This document shows, piece by piece, positions 40,589 through 51,487 of a stretch of 64,000 nt of DNA. Source of the DNA: Oegoconia quadripuncta (lineage: Eukaryota; Arthropoda; Insecta; Lepidoptera; Autostichidae); assembly GCA_949316235.1 (NCBI GenBank), contig OX438741.1, forward strand, positions 15,563,124-15,627,123. Reading direction: 5' to 3'. The notes under the pieces were generated by a model. That model was not told the origin of the DNA, did not search any database, and was given only the letters and a program-made list of their open reading frames with translations. Made by a program: the position numbers and the translations under genes. The first letter of the stretch is position 1; every line of letters begins with the position of its first letter.

Positions 40589-41034
40589 GGCAGTTTCTTC
40601 CCCCCCTCCGACGTGTCGCCACCTTGCCGTGGTGGAGGGGCTTGCGTGTCTCAACGACCCTCAGGGCTATGCCGGATAGGGCTTCCCATACCGGACAGGC
40701 CTGAGGCGAGAGGCCAGACAAAGAGCGACACACCCCGGCCGATATGGCCGGGCAAGTGGGGGTTTCTCCGCGTGTCCCTCTGTTTGCAGAGGGCACTGCG
40801 GATGACAGTGGTGTGGCCCGGGACGTTCGGTCCCTGGGGTGGTGTTGGTCTCGGTCCCAGTCTGCTGCGGTCTTGTGGCAGGCTTGGCGGCCTTGCAGTT
40901 TTGAGAGGAAGAAAACCTCGAGAAAAAATCACCCCGTTCCTTCTAGTGGCCTCGCAGCGCTAGGGGGAGTTGCCGACGGGTTATTCGGCCTAAACTGCGC
41001 GCCGGCAGCCCCGGCCCCATAACGAACATGGAAG

Positions 41035-43149
41035 ATGAGTAAAGATCCAAAGAAACTACCCCAGGGGGGTACCCGAAAGGGAGAATCCCCTCCTGCACTT
41101 ACATGTGCAGGCCGTCCCATGTATTCTGGGGGGGACAAATCCTTACTCGAACTCGAATTTAAAAAAACAACGACCCTGGCGAAAAAAATGGACTCCGACG
41201 ATTCCTCTGACGTGGTGGTGTTTGTGGAGATGGGTACTGCGGACGAGTCAGACAGTAGTCTGATGACCGTCGCGTCCCACCTCCCTTCCGAAAAGGGAAA
41301 GAAAAGAAAAGGGAAGAAGCGCCGTCTCAGTGAGACTAGTGCTGCGTCGCTTTCTAGCGGCAGTGAGAGGGAGAACGACGTGGGGAAGGGGAAACCCAAC
41401 CCCTCGGTGCCGAGAGGCCGTGGTCGCCCGCCGACCACCGGCCAGTACGTGGGCCTAGCGAAGGCGAAGGAGGCCCTCAATGAGGCCAGGCGCCAGGAGC
41501 TGCTTCTCCAAGTGGAGGAGGAGGTGGCCGGCCTGGCTCGTAGAGTCCTCCCCAAAAGAGGCGCTCAACCAGCCGCGAAGGCGATGGGCACGGAGGAGAA
41601 ATGCTCCGCACACGAGCTGGGCAAGACGGTTGAGGCAGGGCTGGCCGTCATTACCGCTGTCGCAACGAGGTCTCGTAACCTCAAGGGCACTTTTCAAAAG
41701 GCCTTGAGGGACGCAGCGGCGTCGATTAGCGATGCCGTAAGCGCTCTTTCGGAGCGCAGCGTCTCCGACGAGACAGCCCGTCTCCACGCGGATAACGCGC
41801 GGCTGCGGGCCGAGGTGGCGGAGCTCCGTAAGGAGTTGCAGGAGATGCGGGCTGGCCTCCAACAGGCCCAGGCCCAATTAAGGGAGACCGTGGCCCCGGT
41901 GCCTGACAGAGCGCCACCTGGGCCTGCCCAGGTCGACCCGGAGGAGCTGATGCGGTCCGTCATGGTCCAAGTCGGCTCCATGGTCAGCGCCCGGTTCGAG
42001 GCTTTGGAGGAGCGGCTCCTGCCAGAGAGGCGCCTCCGCCCACCACTGGCGGCGGACTCGAGGAGGGAGAGTGCTGGCGGTTCTGTACCATCGTCGCCGG
42101 CCATCAGCATGCCGAGGAAAACGCCGGTCAAGGCCGCCGCCGCTTTGCCGGACGCGAGCTCTACCCCGAAAAAGGGCAAGAGGGCCCGCAAACGAGGCAA
42201 GAGGAAGGCCCGAGCAACGGCGAACGCGTCCGCCGAAGTTGCCCCTCGAGAAGCTCGCCCACTGCCGCCGGCCCCACGGTCCATGGACCAAGCTTGGGCT
42301 ACGGTGGCCAAGGGTGGCAGGAAGGCTGCTGCGCCGCCAAGCGCCGCGCGAAAGAAGAGGCCGCGCCCGGTCAGGCTCAGGACCCCACGCTCGTCCGCTG
42401 TGGTCCTGACCCTGCAGCCGGAAGCGGAGGAGAGGGGTGCGACCTACGCTGACGTCCTAAGGGAGGCCCAGAGGAAGGTCAACTTGGCCAGCCTCGGAAT
42501 CCCGGCGGTCAGCACGCGGCGGACTGCCACTGGTGCCCGGATCCTGGAGGTGCCAGGGGCCGCCAGTGGAGAAAAAGCGGATGCTCTAGCCTCCAAACTG
42601 AGGGAGGCGCTCAGCGCGGCCTGCGTCCTTATCACCAGGCCTGTTAGATGCGCGGACATGCGTATCTCGGGCCTGGACGACGCGGCCACGGCTGATGATG
42701 TGGTGGCTGCCGTGGCTGGTGCTGGCGACTGCCCGGTCGAATCCGTCCGAGCCGGCGAAATCCGCCGAGGCTTCATGGGCCTCGGCTCAGTGATGGTTCG
42801 CTGCCCGATTGCGGCGGCAAAGAAGGTAAAGGCTGGCGGCCGCCTGCTCATCGGGTGGGTGTCCGCTCAAGTGAGGGTGTTAGAGCCGAGGCCCTTCAGG
42901 TGTTTCCGGTGCCTGGAGGTTGGCCATGCCAGGGTGAGTGCAGCGCCACACCGCACTGCACCGTGTGCGAGGCGGCGGGGAAACCAGCCGACCACAGGTT
43001 GGGTGGCGAGACTTGTGCCGCCCCAAGGCGGAATAAGAGCGGGAGGAGACGCAGCGACGGTCCTAGGGCCTCCTCGCAGCCGATCCGCCCGTCCACCAGT
43101 GCCGCAGTCCGGCCTGGAGTTGAGGAGGCCCCTATGGACACTGCCGCCT
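41035..43149 (+). pseudogene. R1-type ORF1 (Gag-like RNA-binding protein), frameshifted near its end
   Basis: Likely nucleic-acid-binding Gag-like protein of an R1-clade LINE. From ATG 41035: acidic Ser/Asp N-terminus (MDSDDSSDVVVFVEMG near residue 52), basic patches, a coiled coil (ARLHADNARLRAEVAELRKE, residues about 247-287), a Lys/Arg cluster (KGKRARKRGKRKAR, about 378), a conserved middle (MRISGLDDAATADDVVAAVA, about 542), then CFRCLEVGH (about 622). A +1 shift at about 42935 moves the continuing zinc-knuckle text (GECSATPHCTVCEAAGKPAD H..GGETC) into another frame, which stops at 43149 after EEAPMDTAA. The original frame runs to 43215. R1 ORF1 proteins usually have three knuckles; here the middle one seems deleted. 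Confidence 0.8.
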
Positions 43150-43540
43150 AGGCGGCCCTCCAGAGGCAGCGGACGAAACGGTGGAGAGAGTGGTTCACCC
43201 CTCCTCCCTTTCTGATACGCCACACGAGCACCTGGGTGCAGGCGGCCGGCCTTCAAGGCCGCAGCCTCCCCTCCCTTCGGAGGACCGAGGCGACGGACGC
43301 TGGGACGTCCGTCGCCCAACTTCACGGTCCCCATGTGTGACGGCGCGCCAAATGTCCCGGCGCGCCTCCAAAAGTTGGCCAGAAGGCTACCTCGCCTTCC
43401 TCGGATGGGTCCGAACCCGGACAACCGCTGGCAGAGCTGCAGATGAGGTTTTCGCTCCTGGGCTCTGTCGCCACGGCGGCGAGAGGGACGTCAAGGGGTT
43501 TTAGTCGGTAGGTCGGCGTGATGCCGGAGTCCGACATACC

Positions 43541-43569
43541 CCGCCCTTCATCCCATGTGGGGGGCGGGG
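43541..43569 (+). other. 3'-terminal stem-loop of the R1-like element
   Basis: CCCCGCCC (43541-43548) pairs with GGGCGGGG (43562-43569) around a 13-nt loop, 22 bp before the poly(A). It could be a recognition structure for a trans-acting RT; that role is inference. Confidence 0.55.
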
Positions 43570-43888
43570 ACGCATGAGCGTTTCCCCTTGTAAAAAAAAA
43601 AAAAAAAAAAGGCAGTTTCTTCCCAAAAATAGTCTTAGTTTTTATTTAAACAAAACAATGATATAGTTGACATAATTGATCAAAGAGAAAATTTAAAATT
43701 TTTAACTTTAAGTTAACCCTAAAAGACACCAAAACTTAAACTAGCTTATAAGTTTAACAATTTCTATAACCAACGATTGCTCAGTCATAAATAAAAAGAA
43801 GAATAACCAAAGCGAAAGATACTTATTAATTATTATTTTAAACAACCAAAGAAAGTATTCTATTGTTATGTAATGAGAAATATAATCA

Positions 43889-45384
43889 ATCATTCAATCA
43901 AATACTCTTTATTGCACAATTAACAAAAGTTAATATTATTATCTAAATAATATTGTTATCTAAAGATGTGTTATTATATTGATCATCTTTCATTGCGGGT
44001 AATTGCACATAACTTTGTGCTATCACTATAAAAGTCTTGAACATCAGAATAAAATGTGCATGTGTGGGTGTGTGAGTAGTGTTTTCTTGTCTTTGGTGTG
44101 TATGAAAGATTTGAGCGAGCGCGCACGGTTCATACCACATACTTGATGTATACAAATGCGATTAAGCATTGCTACCACTACTAGGACTACAGAAATCAAG
44201 CAGTCGCACAAAGAAGACCCTCAGCACTGTCATAATCATATTCTTTTAAAATATCAAACATAACACGTTTGACTTTATAGTTACTTACATGAATAATATT
44301 ATGTTTAAAATTTATTATATTATATAAATGAGGAGCTAGGAAAGTGTATTGTCGCTGCGCAAACGTACTCCTCACGTGGGGAACTGGACAACGTATTATC
44401 CTTTTTTTGAATAAGGATTTATGTAACCTTGGCACCTCAACACGATGAAAACGACGTATGCACTGGAATATAAATAATTTACGTACACTCAGTACATTCG
44501 CTTTCTCATACACATGTGTAGTGCTTGAGCGATACCTTAAAGACATCGATACCTTCAACACCGCTCTTTGCGCTCGTTCAGCCTCAATTAGAGACGTTTT
44601 TACTGCACCACCCCAGGCTGTTATGCAATAATTTATAAGACACTCGCACAGTGCTTTGTAGGTTCTCATTATCAAGTCTATGTCTGCTACAGCGCGGAGC
44701 TCTTTAAAGACATAGATCAATTTTCGAATGCGGATTGCCAGTGTAGATATATGTGATGCCCAGTTCAATTTGTCATCCACAATCACACCCAAATACTTGA
44801 TATTTGTAGCACGAGAAAGTTTGGGACAAGAACATACGGTGCGATTCGTTATATTGGTGTGATTACAGGGATGAACGTGTAATGTCAAACTGAAGTTACT
44901 ACCAGGATCTAATGCTTTAGTTTTGCTAAAACATAAGTATTTCGTTTTCGTCGTGTTGAGTGTCAGCAAACTGTTCTCCAACCAAGCCGTTACTACACGT
45001 AGACCTATCTCTGCTATACTGCGCACATCTTCCCACGTACGACCATGAAAGAGTATAACAGTGTCATCGGCAAACATGAGCAACTCAGCACCGGTAATTG
45101 CAGTTTTGCACAACCTGTTTATATATATAAGAAACAGGGTGGGCCCTAGCGTGCTACCCTGCGGTACTCCATATTCGCAGACAGCTCGGTCACTAATATG
45201 ATCTCCAATACGTACGTATTGAGTTCTGTCGGTCAGGTAGTCACGAAACCACTCAAGGGCATTCCCTCTGATACCCAGCGCATCCAGTCGAGCCAGTAAA
45301 ATTGGAATTGAAACTGTGTCGAAAGTCGAAGTAAAATGTTTACAATCAAGGAGGCGGACGCGTTCCTGTACCACAAATCATTGA
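43889..45384 (-). mobile_element. LINE-C relative, 5'-truncated
   Basis: The minus strand contains the second half of RT and a 3' UTR ending AATTGTGCAATAAAGAGTAT TTGATTGAATGATTGAT. The tail is irregular rather than a clean pentamer repeat. The UTR is about 300 bp. Confidence 0.82.
44196..45374 (-). CDS. LINE-C-type reverse transcriptase, C-terminal two thirds
   Basis: Polymerase of a CR1/Jockey-like LINE. The first 15 codons are not RT; homology begins at STFDTVSIPILLARLDALGI, just after the first RT aspartate block. It continues with YGVPQGSTLGPTLFLIYIN, catalytic MFADDTVILF, LTLNTTKTKYLCFSK, IKYLGVIVDDKLNW and a long C-terminal region rich in Arg/His (RRFHRVEVPRLHKSLFKKRI). No stops. Aligns by eye with the 58464-59999 RT (FDTVSIAILLKKMELAGIRG, YADDTAILF) and supplies the C-terminal portion missing there. 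Endonuclease and N-terminal RT are lost. Confidence 0.9.
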   Translation of the reverse strand: MVQERVRLLDCKHFTSTFDTVSIPILLARLDALGIRGNALEWFRDYLTDRTQYVRIGDHISDRAVCEYGVPQGSTLGPTLFLIYINRLCKTAITGAELLMFADDTVILFHGRTWEDVRSIAEIGLRVVTAWLENSLLTLNTTKTKYLCFSKTKALDPGSNFSLTLHVHPCNHTNITNRTVCSCPKLSRATNIKYLGVIVDDKLNWASHISTLAIRIRKLIYVFKELRAVADIDLIMRTYKALCECLINYCITAWGGAVKTSLIEAERAQRAVLKVSMSLRYRSSTTHVYEKANVLSVRKLFIFQCIRRFHRVEVPRLHKSLFKKRIIRCPVPHVRSTFAQRQYTFLAPHLYNIINFKHNIIHVSNYKVKRVMFDILKEYDYDSAEGLLCATA

Positions 45385-45476
45385 AAGATGGCGCTTTGCA
45401 TCGCTATACTACTGCAAGTTGAGTAAATTTGGTTAATACATAACTATCGCTATGTAACTCAGTAGAGGTTCGTTTA

Positions 45477-45515
45477 CTTAATTTATAGCTTCTTGTGACG
45501 GGGACTTTACTTGAA
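45477..45515 (+). repeat. short shared block (TTTATAGCTTCTTGTGACGG)
   Basis: Matches 38036-38075 (AATTTATAGCTTCT..TGACGGGGACTTTA). Confidence 0.4.
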
Positions 45516-45567
45516 ATGTTTTCCATGTCACATCAGCCTATAAAATATTTTCAATGGGTGGGTTGGC

Positions 45568-45892
45568 GTTTTTTTTTATCCACAATGGGTTAGCACTTGA
45601 CCTCAATCACACCTGATGTTAAGTGAAGATGAGGCCGAAGGTGGTAGCGTACTGACCCGGAAACCTCATCTTATTTGGGGGACTGGCTATCTTATCTCTG
45701 ACAACCGGAACACAACAATGCTATTATAACATTGCTGTTTGGCGGCATATTTAGATCAGATGGTGGTATCTAGCCAGACGGACATTTAAAATGCCCTACC
45801 ACCAACCAAACCGAGTACTTAAACATGTACCCCGCTGGGGATCGAACCTGCGACCTCCGATTCATAAACGCAATTTTGTTTACATTGAGCCA
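45568..45892 (-). mobile_element. SINE-B copy, near full length
   Basis: The minus strand has every block, from CCGTGGCTCAATGTAAACAA to the T-run on plus. The terminal GCCTCC of the head is replaced at 45893. Confidence 0.87.
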
Positions 45893-46084
45893 CGGTTTTC
45901 GGCACGTTAAAAGAATACCAAGCCCATCTCTTCTCGTGGGTGTCTTAACTTAACGGCATAAATCAGGGACTCGCTCACTCGAGATTTTAGTATGATTACC
46001 CATAAGTGTGAAAGTGACAGATATACTTATGCCTATTGACATGGAAATGTAGAGTGCATGAGAATTATTACCCAGTGATGGGCA

Positions 46085-46275
46085 GAAGTGTCATTGGGCT
46101 GGAGCTCCCAGACGAAATTTGTTATCACCAACCAGCCTCAGCGTGGTACGTATAACATCGCCCCCTTGTCCCAAATAGGCTGGTCAGAGATAACCCAAAC
46201 ATACGCTTTTTGGTGTTCCAAACATATGTTTGAAACGACGACGATATTCTTCTCTGCCGGGCTCCACACCGCCAA
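46085..46275 (-). repeat. dispersed repeat D, longer copy
   Basis: The minus strand reads TATGTTTGGGTTATCTCTGA CCAGCCTATTTGGGACAAGG, then GATGTTATACGTACC. Neighbouring sequence (GGCAGAGAAGAATATCGTCG) may belong to the same element. Class unknown. Confidence 0.45.
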
Positions 46276-46295
46276 TAATGACGAATAAACAAATA

Positions 46296-46460
46296 TAATA
46301 TAGACATCCAAGACTCGGTAATAAATGTTCGTATTTATCACACAAAAATTTACCCGTAGCAGGATCCGAACCCATAAACCGTACAATAAAGCGTTTATAA
46401 ACAAAGAAACAAACAAACAAACCGTTGGTTCCGAAGGCAGTGTATGCATTTATTCGGGTT
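46296..46460 (-). mobile_element. SINE-A copy interrupted by a LINE-tail stub
   Basis: SINE-A body and B-box region (GGATCCGAACCC on plus) break at about 46380. After about 45 bp (TACAATAAAGCGTTTATAAA then AAACAAACAAAC) the SINE resumes with AAACCGTTGGTTCCG. The stub looks like a polyadenylated LINE end similar to 62835-62875. Confidence 0.6.
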
Positions 46461-46587
46461 CTGTCGGGTTTTTTGTTTTTCAAATACTTTACAAAATTAT
46501 TTTATATAAGTCCGTGATGTTGTCGATATTTGGCAACAGATTTTAATGATATTTGCTTGTTTGAAAGGGTAGGTATATCACCGCGGT

Positions 46588-46855
46588 TCAATGAATTTAA
46601 AGATACTATAAAACAGAAACTTACTAAGAAAGCATATTATAAAATATCGGACTATGTAGATGATAATCATCCATCGACATAACCAGCTCGCTGGCATGCC
46701 AGGCTATTTCACAAAATGACGAAATATAAAAACCTGTTTTTAAAAGAGAATTTCCCGAATTTCTTGCACGTTCGTCTCAGCGGGAAATTGCATTTTGAAT
46801 AAGCAGTAGCGTAAAAAATGTTAAATTGACCATTTGAATTTTTGACTTTGACTCT
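46588..46855 (+). mobile_element. LINE-A 3' fragment, diverged
   Basis: AATTTAAAGATACTATAAAA, ending DYVDDNHPST at protein level, then the UTR with many changes and a TTTTTGACTTTGAC end. A further inverted scrap (AAAGTCAAAGTCAAAAATAT) is at about 46876-46900. Confidence 0.82.
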
Positions 46856-46900
46856 GGCTTTGTCATTTCGGAAATCAAAAGTCAAAGTCAAAAATATCAC

Positions 46901-47379
46901 TTATTGAAAGTCAACATGTAATTTTCTAAAACTACATCGCTTCATAATGTACTATGGATAGACAGCGGAACAATACTTAAGTCGATTTTGGTCAGGCCTC
47001 AAATCTTTCTTCATGGTGTCCTCTACAATGTTTACATGTCAATTTGGTACCTTCGAGAAAGTTTGATAACAAACCAGCGCCGTAATCTAGTTTGACATTC
47101 GATTCTGTATCCGAAAGTTTCAGATTTCGAATGCGTTTCTGTGATCCAAAACATATTCGAAATTTAAAATTTTGCGATCAAAGTATGCTATAGTTCAATA
47201 CGTACTTACAAAGCAAACAGTTCCACAATACATTAACCGAAGACACTTCCCTAACACTAACTACGCTGTATAAAGCGTCTAACAACCATCTAAAAAAAAC
47301 TCTTTATAAAAAATATTCCTAGCTACAAAATGTTTTTTTGTTGTTCTCGATCGTTTATTGGTCACAGTTTAAAATTAGA
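46901..47379. other. no recognised feature
   Basis: AT-rich, apparently without repeats; flanks the GC-rich patch that follows. Confidence 0.35.
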
Positions 47380-47535
47380 ATGCTTTTGGCGGGAGCGAAT
47401 GCGAAAGCGAAGGAGAGAAGAGCGGTAAGCGGGCGCGACGCCGCGAAGCGCGTGGGTCACTGGCGGGTTGATGCGGGACGCGGGCGAGGCGGGACGCGGG
47501 ACGTGGGACTCGTAAGACTACGGGACACACCTGGG
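47380..47535 (+). promoter_or_regulatory. CpG-rich patch, promoter-like
   Basis: About 150 bp of strongly CpG-rich DNA in AT-rich surroundings, with repeated GCGGGACGCGGG units (47470-47510). A plus-strand frame (RRAVSGRDAAKRVGHWRVDA) is open but low-complexity. It could be a host promoter or first exon; no element family matches. Confidence 0.3.
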
Positions 47536-48230
47536 GTGGGAATTTTGAACTTTCACCAAATCGTGATCGGATAGAATACCATGTGCGACTGTGTTTTCTA
47601 TTGGACCGTTTTTCCGCTTTTTGAACCGTTCGAAAGATATCGCCAGCCGTGATCACGACACAACCGTTGATTTCGTCGCCTGAACTGTATTAGTGTGTTT
47701 TCTGTGTTTAATATGATCATTAATATTGTGTCTTTACCTATGAAATTGGAGTTTTTTTCTTCGTTAACATATATACCAATTCCTGCGATTTTCAAAGCTA
47801 TATCCAAATTTGTTTTTTATTTGGAAAATAGAATATTACTTCAAGGTTTCACGTGAAATATTTTTTAATTTCTGGGCCAAATCATATAATAAAAATCTAT
47901 TGAACAGAGCTCTTTTCGTGTGCTTCCCATAATCATTTCTTAGATTCTCTGAAACTTTTATAAAGCGGTTACTTTTAAAAATTAACACTGCCTATAACTT
48001 AACTTAATGTTATCCGATAATACACACAAAGTTTAGCTAAATTGGGATTTGCCGTTCCCAAAAAAAAAATCAAAAATGTTTGTATGGAGAACACAGTCTT
48101 AATGAAATTATTCATACAAAACGCCAATTTCATAGGTAACCTAATATATTGGAAAAATGTAACGTTATGTTACTTTTATACGTATTTTTTTAATTTATTT
48201 GTTTGGAAACCCTCGACGCAAACAGAGACG
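47536..48230. other. no recognised feature
   Basis: AT-rich. GTTCCCAAAAAAAAAATC near 48055 starts a decayed-repeat-like part; no gene. Confidence 0.35.
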
Positions 48231-48330
48231 TGTATAAGTTTGATCGCTAAGTGTGTGTGTGTGTCTGTCTGTGGCACCATAGCTCTTAAACGGGGAAACC
48301 GATTTATTATTAGAAAGAAAAATTTATTTA
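48231..48330 (+). repeat. dispersed repeat fragment (GTCTGTCTGTGGCACCATAG)
   Basis: TGTGTGTCTGTCTGTGGCAC CATAGCTCTTAAACGGGGAA ACCGATTT, a block common in lepidopteran intergenic DNA and related to 7735-7865. Confidence 0.45.
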
Positions 48331-48837
48331 AATCCATCTCCGTGACACAAACAATCAGGTACAAATATTACACAGTCGAGACACATGCAAGTGAACATTG
48401 TGTTTGCCATCTAATTGTCGGCGTCATAAGGTGGAGTCAAAACGCTCATCATGGGTTATAGCCGTTCGCTACAACGCTGGTTTTCAGTGGAGCCTCTAAT
48501 TTATATGCGCTCCTTTTATTTGAAAGCTGGTTTTCTAGCGATGATTCTTAGACATGTTTTATGAAAAGCCGTTGTGTTTTAATGGCATGTTTTCTCCGAG
48601 GTTTCCTAAATTTTCAATTTAATGTTATTCGTTGTAGTATTATGTTTTCTTTTGCATACAATTTGCTGATTAAATCCTCAAATTTACTCCATCTCCTACT
48701 TTAATGCTCTGGTTGGCTGGAAGAGCTCTCTTATAGAGATAAGTCCACCTTTGTATATGACCTATCGTTTGTACTGTTTAATGGAATTTCCGGTGCTGTA
48801 ACGGAATTTAAGAATTTGAATACAATTTTTCAAGCAT
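48331..48837. other. no recognised feature
   Basis: Continuation of AT-rich sequence; TGGTTTTCTAGCGATGATTC resembles text near 20185 and may be part of an old repeat. Confidence 0.3.
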
Positions 48838-48912
48838 TAAACACTTAATGTTTGGAATACCCAAATTAGCACCTGAGATATATCTGACCACCCCATCTGA
48901 GATAAAGGTTAT
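48838..48912 (+). repeat. dispersed repeat D
   Basis: TTAATGTTTGGAATACCCAA, then ATATATCTGACCACCCCATC. Confidence 0.5.
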
Positions 48913-48930
48913 AAAAAAAAAATCCTTGGA

Positions 48931-49163
48931 TATATACAGACAGCGCCATCTATTTCCACACTAAGCAACTAGGCTTGTGTTGTGGATACTAGATGGTTAA
49001 TACACTCCACAAATAATTTTTTTTTGTAAAAAAACACATATATAAATGAAAAACATCCATAACTACACATGTCCGTATTCATCATACGAACATATGCCCC
49101 TAGCGAACCCGCGACCTTTTTGGTATAACAGCAGAATTTGTAACCACTACACCAAACAGGTCG
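48931..49163 (-). mobile_element. SINE-A copy, full length
   Basis: The minus strand runs from GACGACCTGTTTGGTGTAGT to the AGATGGCGCTGTCTGTATAT end. A small deletion removes the start of the B box (CCCTAGCGAACCCGCGACC on plus). Confidence 0.83.
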
Positions 49164-49317
49164 TCAAAAAGGTTATGCAAGGAGACAAAGTCTGCACATC
49201 CCCGTTTCCGATGACCCATGTTGATCATGTGTTTACTCAGACAGCAGTGCCCCGTGAGTCCCCTTGCGTGAATGCATACATTGTTCCTTGTTATGTTATT
49301 TAAATAACTATTTAAGT

Positions 49318-49500
49318 ATTAATAATAATAATAATAAAAGGTATTTATTCATCACAAAAAGGAAAACACAAGCGTACATAGAATCGAGAACCACAGTATT
49401 GTGATGAATGGGTAGGGACTCAGCAGTGTTGCTGATTTTCAGTCCCCCCCTGTAGAGTAGTTGCTGCCACCAAAGACAGTATGGGCGACTTTCCAATGGC
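49318..49500 (-). mobile_element. LINE 3' UTR with (ATT)n tail
   Basis: Plus-strand TAATAATAATAATAATAAAA then GGTATTTATTCATCACAAAA is an inverted polyadenylation-type end with a trinucleotide tail. No coding part remains; family unassigned. Confidence 0.45.
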
Positions 49501-49667
49501 TAACGATTTTTTTATATATATTTTTGTTTTTAAGCTTAGGCGTGGCTCTGGGTAACGTGGAAATTAAATTAAAATGTAAGAAATAGGAGGTCATTACAAG
49601 TATAGTTTGGATTTAAATACAATCGCCATTTCATCTTCGGACTACTAGGCGTGTGGAAGGATTCCAC

Positions 49668-49888
49668 CCGTATGTAGTTAACATATCGAAATTTCGAACT
49701 AAGCGGTTCGACTCTTTATTTATAATGCCAACGGCCAATGCATGGAACTCCCTTCCGGCGTCAGTCTTTCCTGAATCCTACAACCTTGGGATCTTCAGGA
49801 GCAGGGTGAATAGGCATCTACTGTGAACGCGTGCTTCACCTTCCGCCACATCCATTAGGTGAGATTGTGGTCAAACGCGTATCTAGTC
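49668..49888 (+). mobile_element. LINE-E 3' end
   Basis: ACCCGTATGTAGTTAACATA, ATGCATGGAACTCCCTTCCG, CTTCAGGAGCAGGGTGAATA, GGTGAGATTGTGGTCAAACG. Close to 30850-31078 with a small insertion (GAACGCGTGCTTCACC). Confidence 0.78.
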
Positions 49889-50171
49889 AAAGGCTTAATC
49901 ATAAAACAAAATACATCCCACAAGCCTTTCATATAGGACCAGTTCCAATAATGCTAACATGTTAACAACCTGATTTATCCTATGTAAAATGATGAGAGGT
50001 TCTCAATGACCTTGCTCCGTATATCTTGTATACACTTATACACATGTATGTACATAATAATTATACCCCAGTGAGATAACAAGGATATGATTTTCCGCCC
50101 TCCAGTACAGACGAGGAGAAAAGTGATAATTAAGGATACATGAAACGTTCAAAAATTTCAGCAAATCAATA

Positions 50172-50712
50172 TATTTACTTTGGCATCGCAATATATTTAC
50201 GAAAACTTAATGTACGTAAGAAAGAATTGCTTTTGTTTAGGGAAAATTGTGAAAAACACAATGTAAATACGAGATATAAATGTAAACCTACTTACTTAGC
50301 AGTCGCGTACACAAAGTCACTAAGTCATTCAAGGGACAATGTATACGCTTTTATAATAAGGTTTCGGTAGACATTCAAAATTTGTCTTTAAATAAATTTA
50401 AAACAACCATTAAACGGAAAGTATGTGCCAAAGGCTATTATAAAATTTTCCGACTATCTGGATGATAAGAATGCATGGCCATGAACTGCTCGGCAATGTC
50501 TAGTATATTTCATTCTTATTTTTCTTTGTTGAATTATAAATTGTATGAAATAATTGTATTTGTATTGACTTATTTAAAAAGAGCAACTCCTGAGTTTCTT
50601 GCTCGTTCTTCTCTGGGGAGACTGGCTAGTGAATGAGCGATAACTGTATGTCATGACGATTTCAAATGTTATTCTTATAACTTACGAAATAAAACATTTT
50701 TGATTTGATTTG
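50172..50712 (+). mobile_element. LINE-B 3' part
   Basis: Degraded coding (IYLRKLNVRKKELLLFRENC, EKHNVNTRYKCKPTYLAVAY, then frame shifts through NKVSVDIQNLSLNKFKTTIK), a stop, and the UTR with a CATTTTTGATTTGATTTG end. Confidence 0.83.
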
Positions 50713-51487
50713 TTCAATTTAATATTTAATTTCAGGAATTACGCAATAATACTCGCTTTCGTTTTTTCGTTAGTGTAGCTGTGGTTCCGCTGGTAGGACC
50801 AATGGGATTGAGTACAGTCACCACCAGCTAAAAGTATTTCCTCATGTTCCAGCACCATTGGGTTAAATAAATAAATATTAATTTTAAATATCTTCGAAAC
50901 GATTAAACCGATTTCCAATGAGACCATGGCTAAAAACCGTCTCCCAAATACCAGCGTTTAAAAGTGAAATACCATTTTTCGACCCGGGTCAGAAGTTTTC
51001 CGGATCAATATTTTAACAAACAGAGTAAGTCAATGGACAGTCCCACATTTTCCAGCTTCTTCCAAAAGTGGTCGTAAGAGACAAGGTCGAAGACCTTAGA
51101 AACATCCAGGTAAACAGGCATACACAAGGATATTCACGGTTTCCAATCACTACACCAAACAAGTCATCTATACGTCTGTGACTAATAAGTACAAATCAAT
51201 CTCAAACATTTTCACGAAGTATAAATGTACGGAGTTTGTGATATGACAAAGTCAAAGAAACATCACAGTTATTATTCCAACGAAGACAGCTCTTTAGTTC
51301 CACCATAGAACTGCGGCCTTTCCATATCTAGTGTTATTTCATCTGTCTAGAACGTTTGCAAAGCATGAGTAAATATGTGTAGAGTAATCATACACAGTAG
51401 GTTCACTCGGAACGTGGCTCACTGTTCACAATACGGAGGTTACGGTTTTGACTGCCATCGGATACATGCGCACCGTCGTCTCATCCA
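50713..51487. other. mostly unassigned
   Basis: TCCAGCTTCTTCCAAAAGTG, AAGACCTTAGAAACATCCAG at 51049-51115 could be a minus-strand scrap of a LINE RT. Otherwise no feature. Confidence 0.3.

Larger units (their letters stand above)
40589..43624 (+). mobile_element. R1-like non-autonomous retrotransposon (ORF1 only) with 14-bp target duplication
   Basis: GGCAGTTTCTTCCC occurs at 40589-40602 and again at 43611-43624. Between them are about 3.0 kb of GC-rich DNA, sharply unlike the AT-rich flanks, ending in 19 A (43592-43610). The 5' UTR (40603-41034) has GTGGTGGAGGGGCTTGCGTG. One long ORF1 follows, then about 460 bp of 3' UTR. No endonuclease or RT sequence is present. The exact duplication and poly(A) show a retrotransposition product, and the R1-type Gag suggests the R1 clade. 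Movement would need ORF2 from a related element. Confidence 0.85.

Noticed and set aside
40613..43537. Many long frames overlapping the R1-like ORF1 on both strands
   Set aside because: GC-rich DNA is stop-poor; only the 41035 frame shows coiled coil, basic patches and zinc-knuckle residues.
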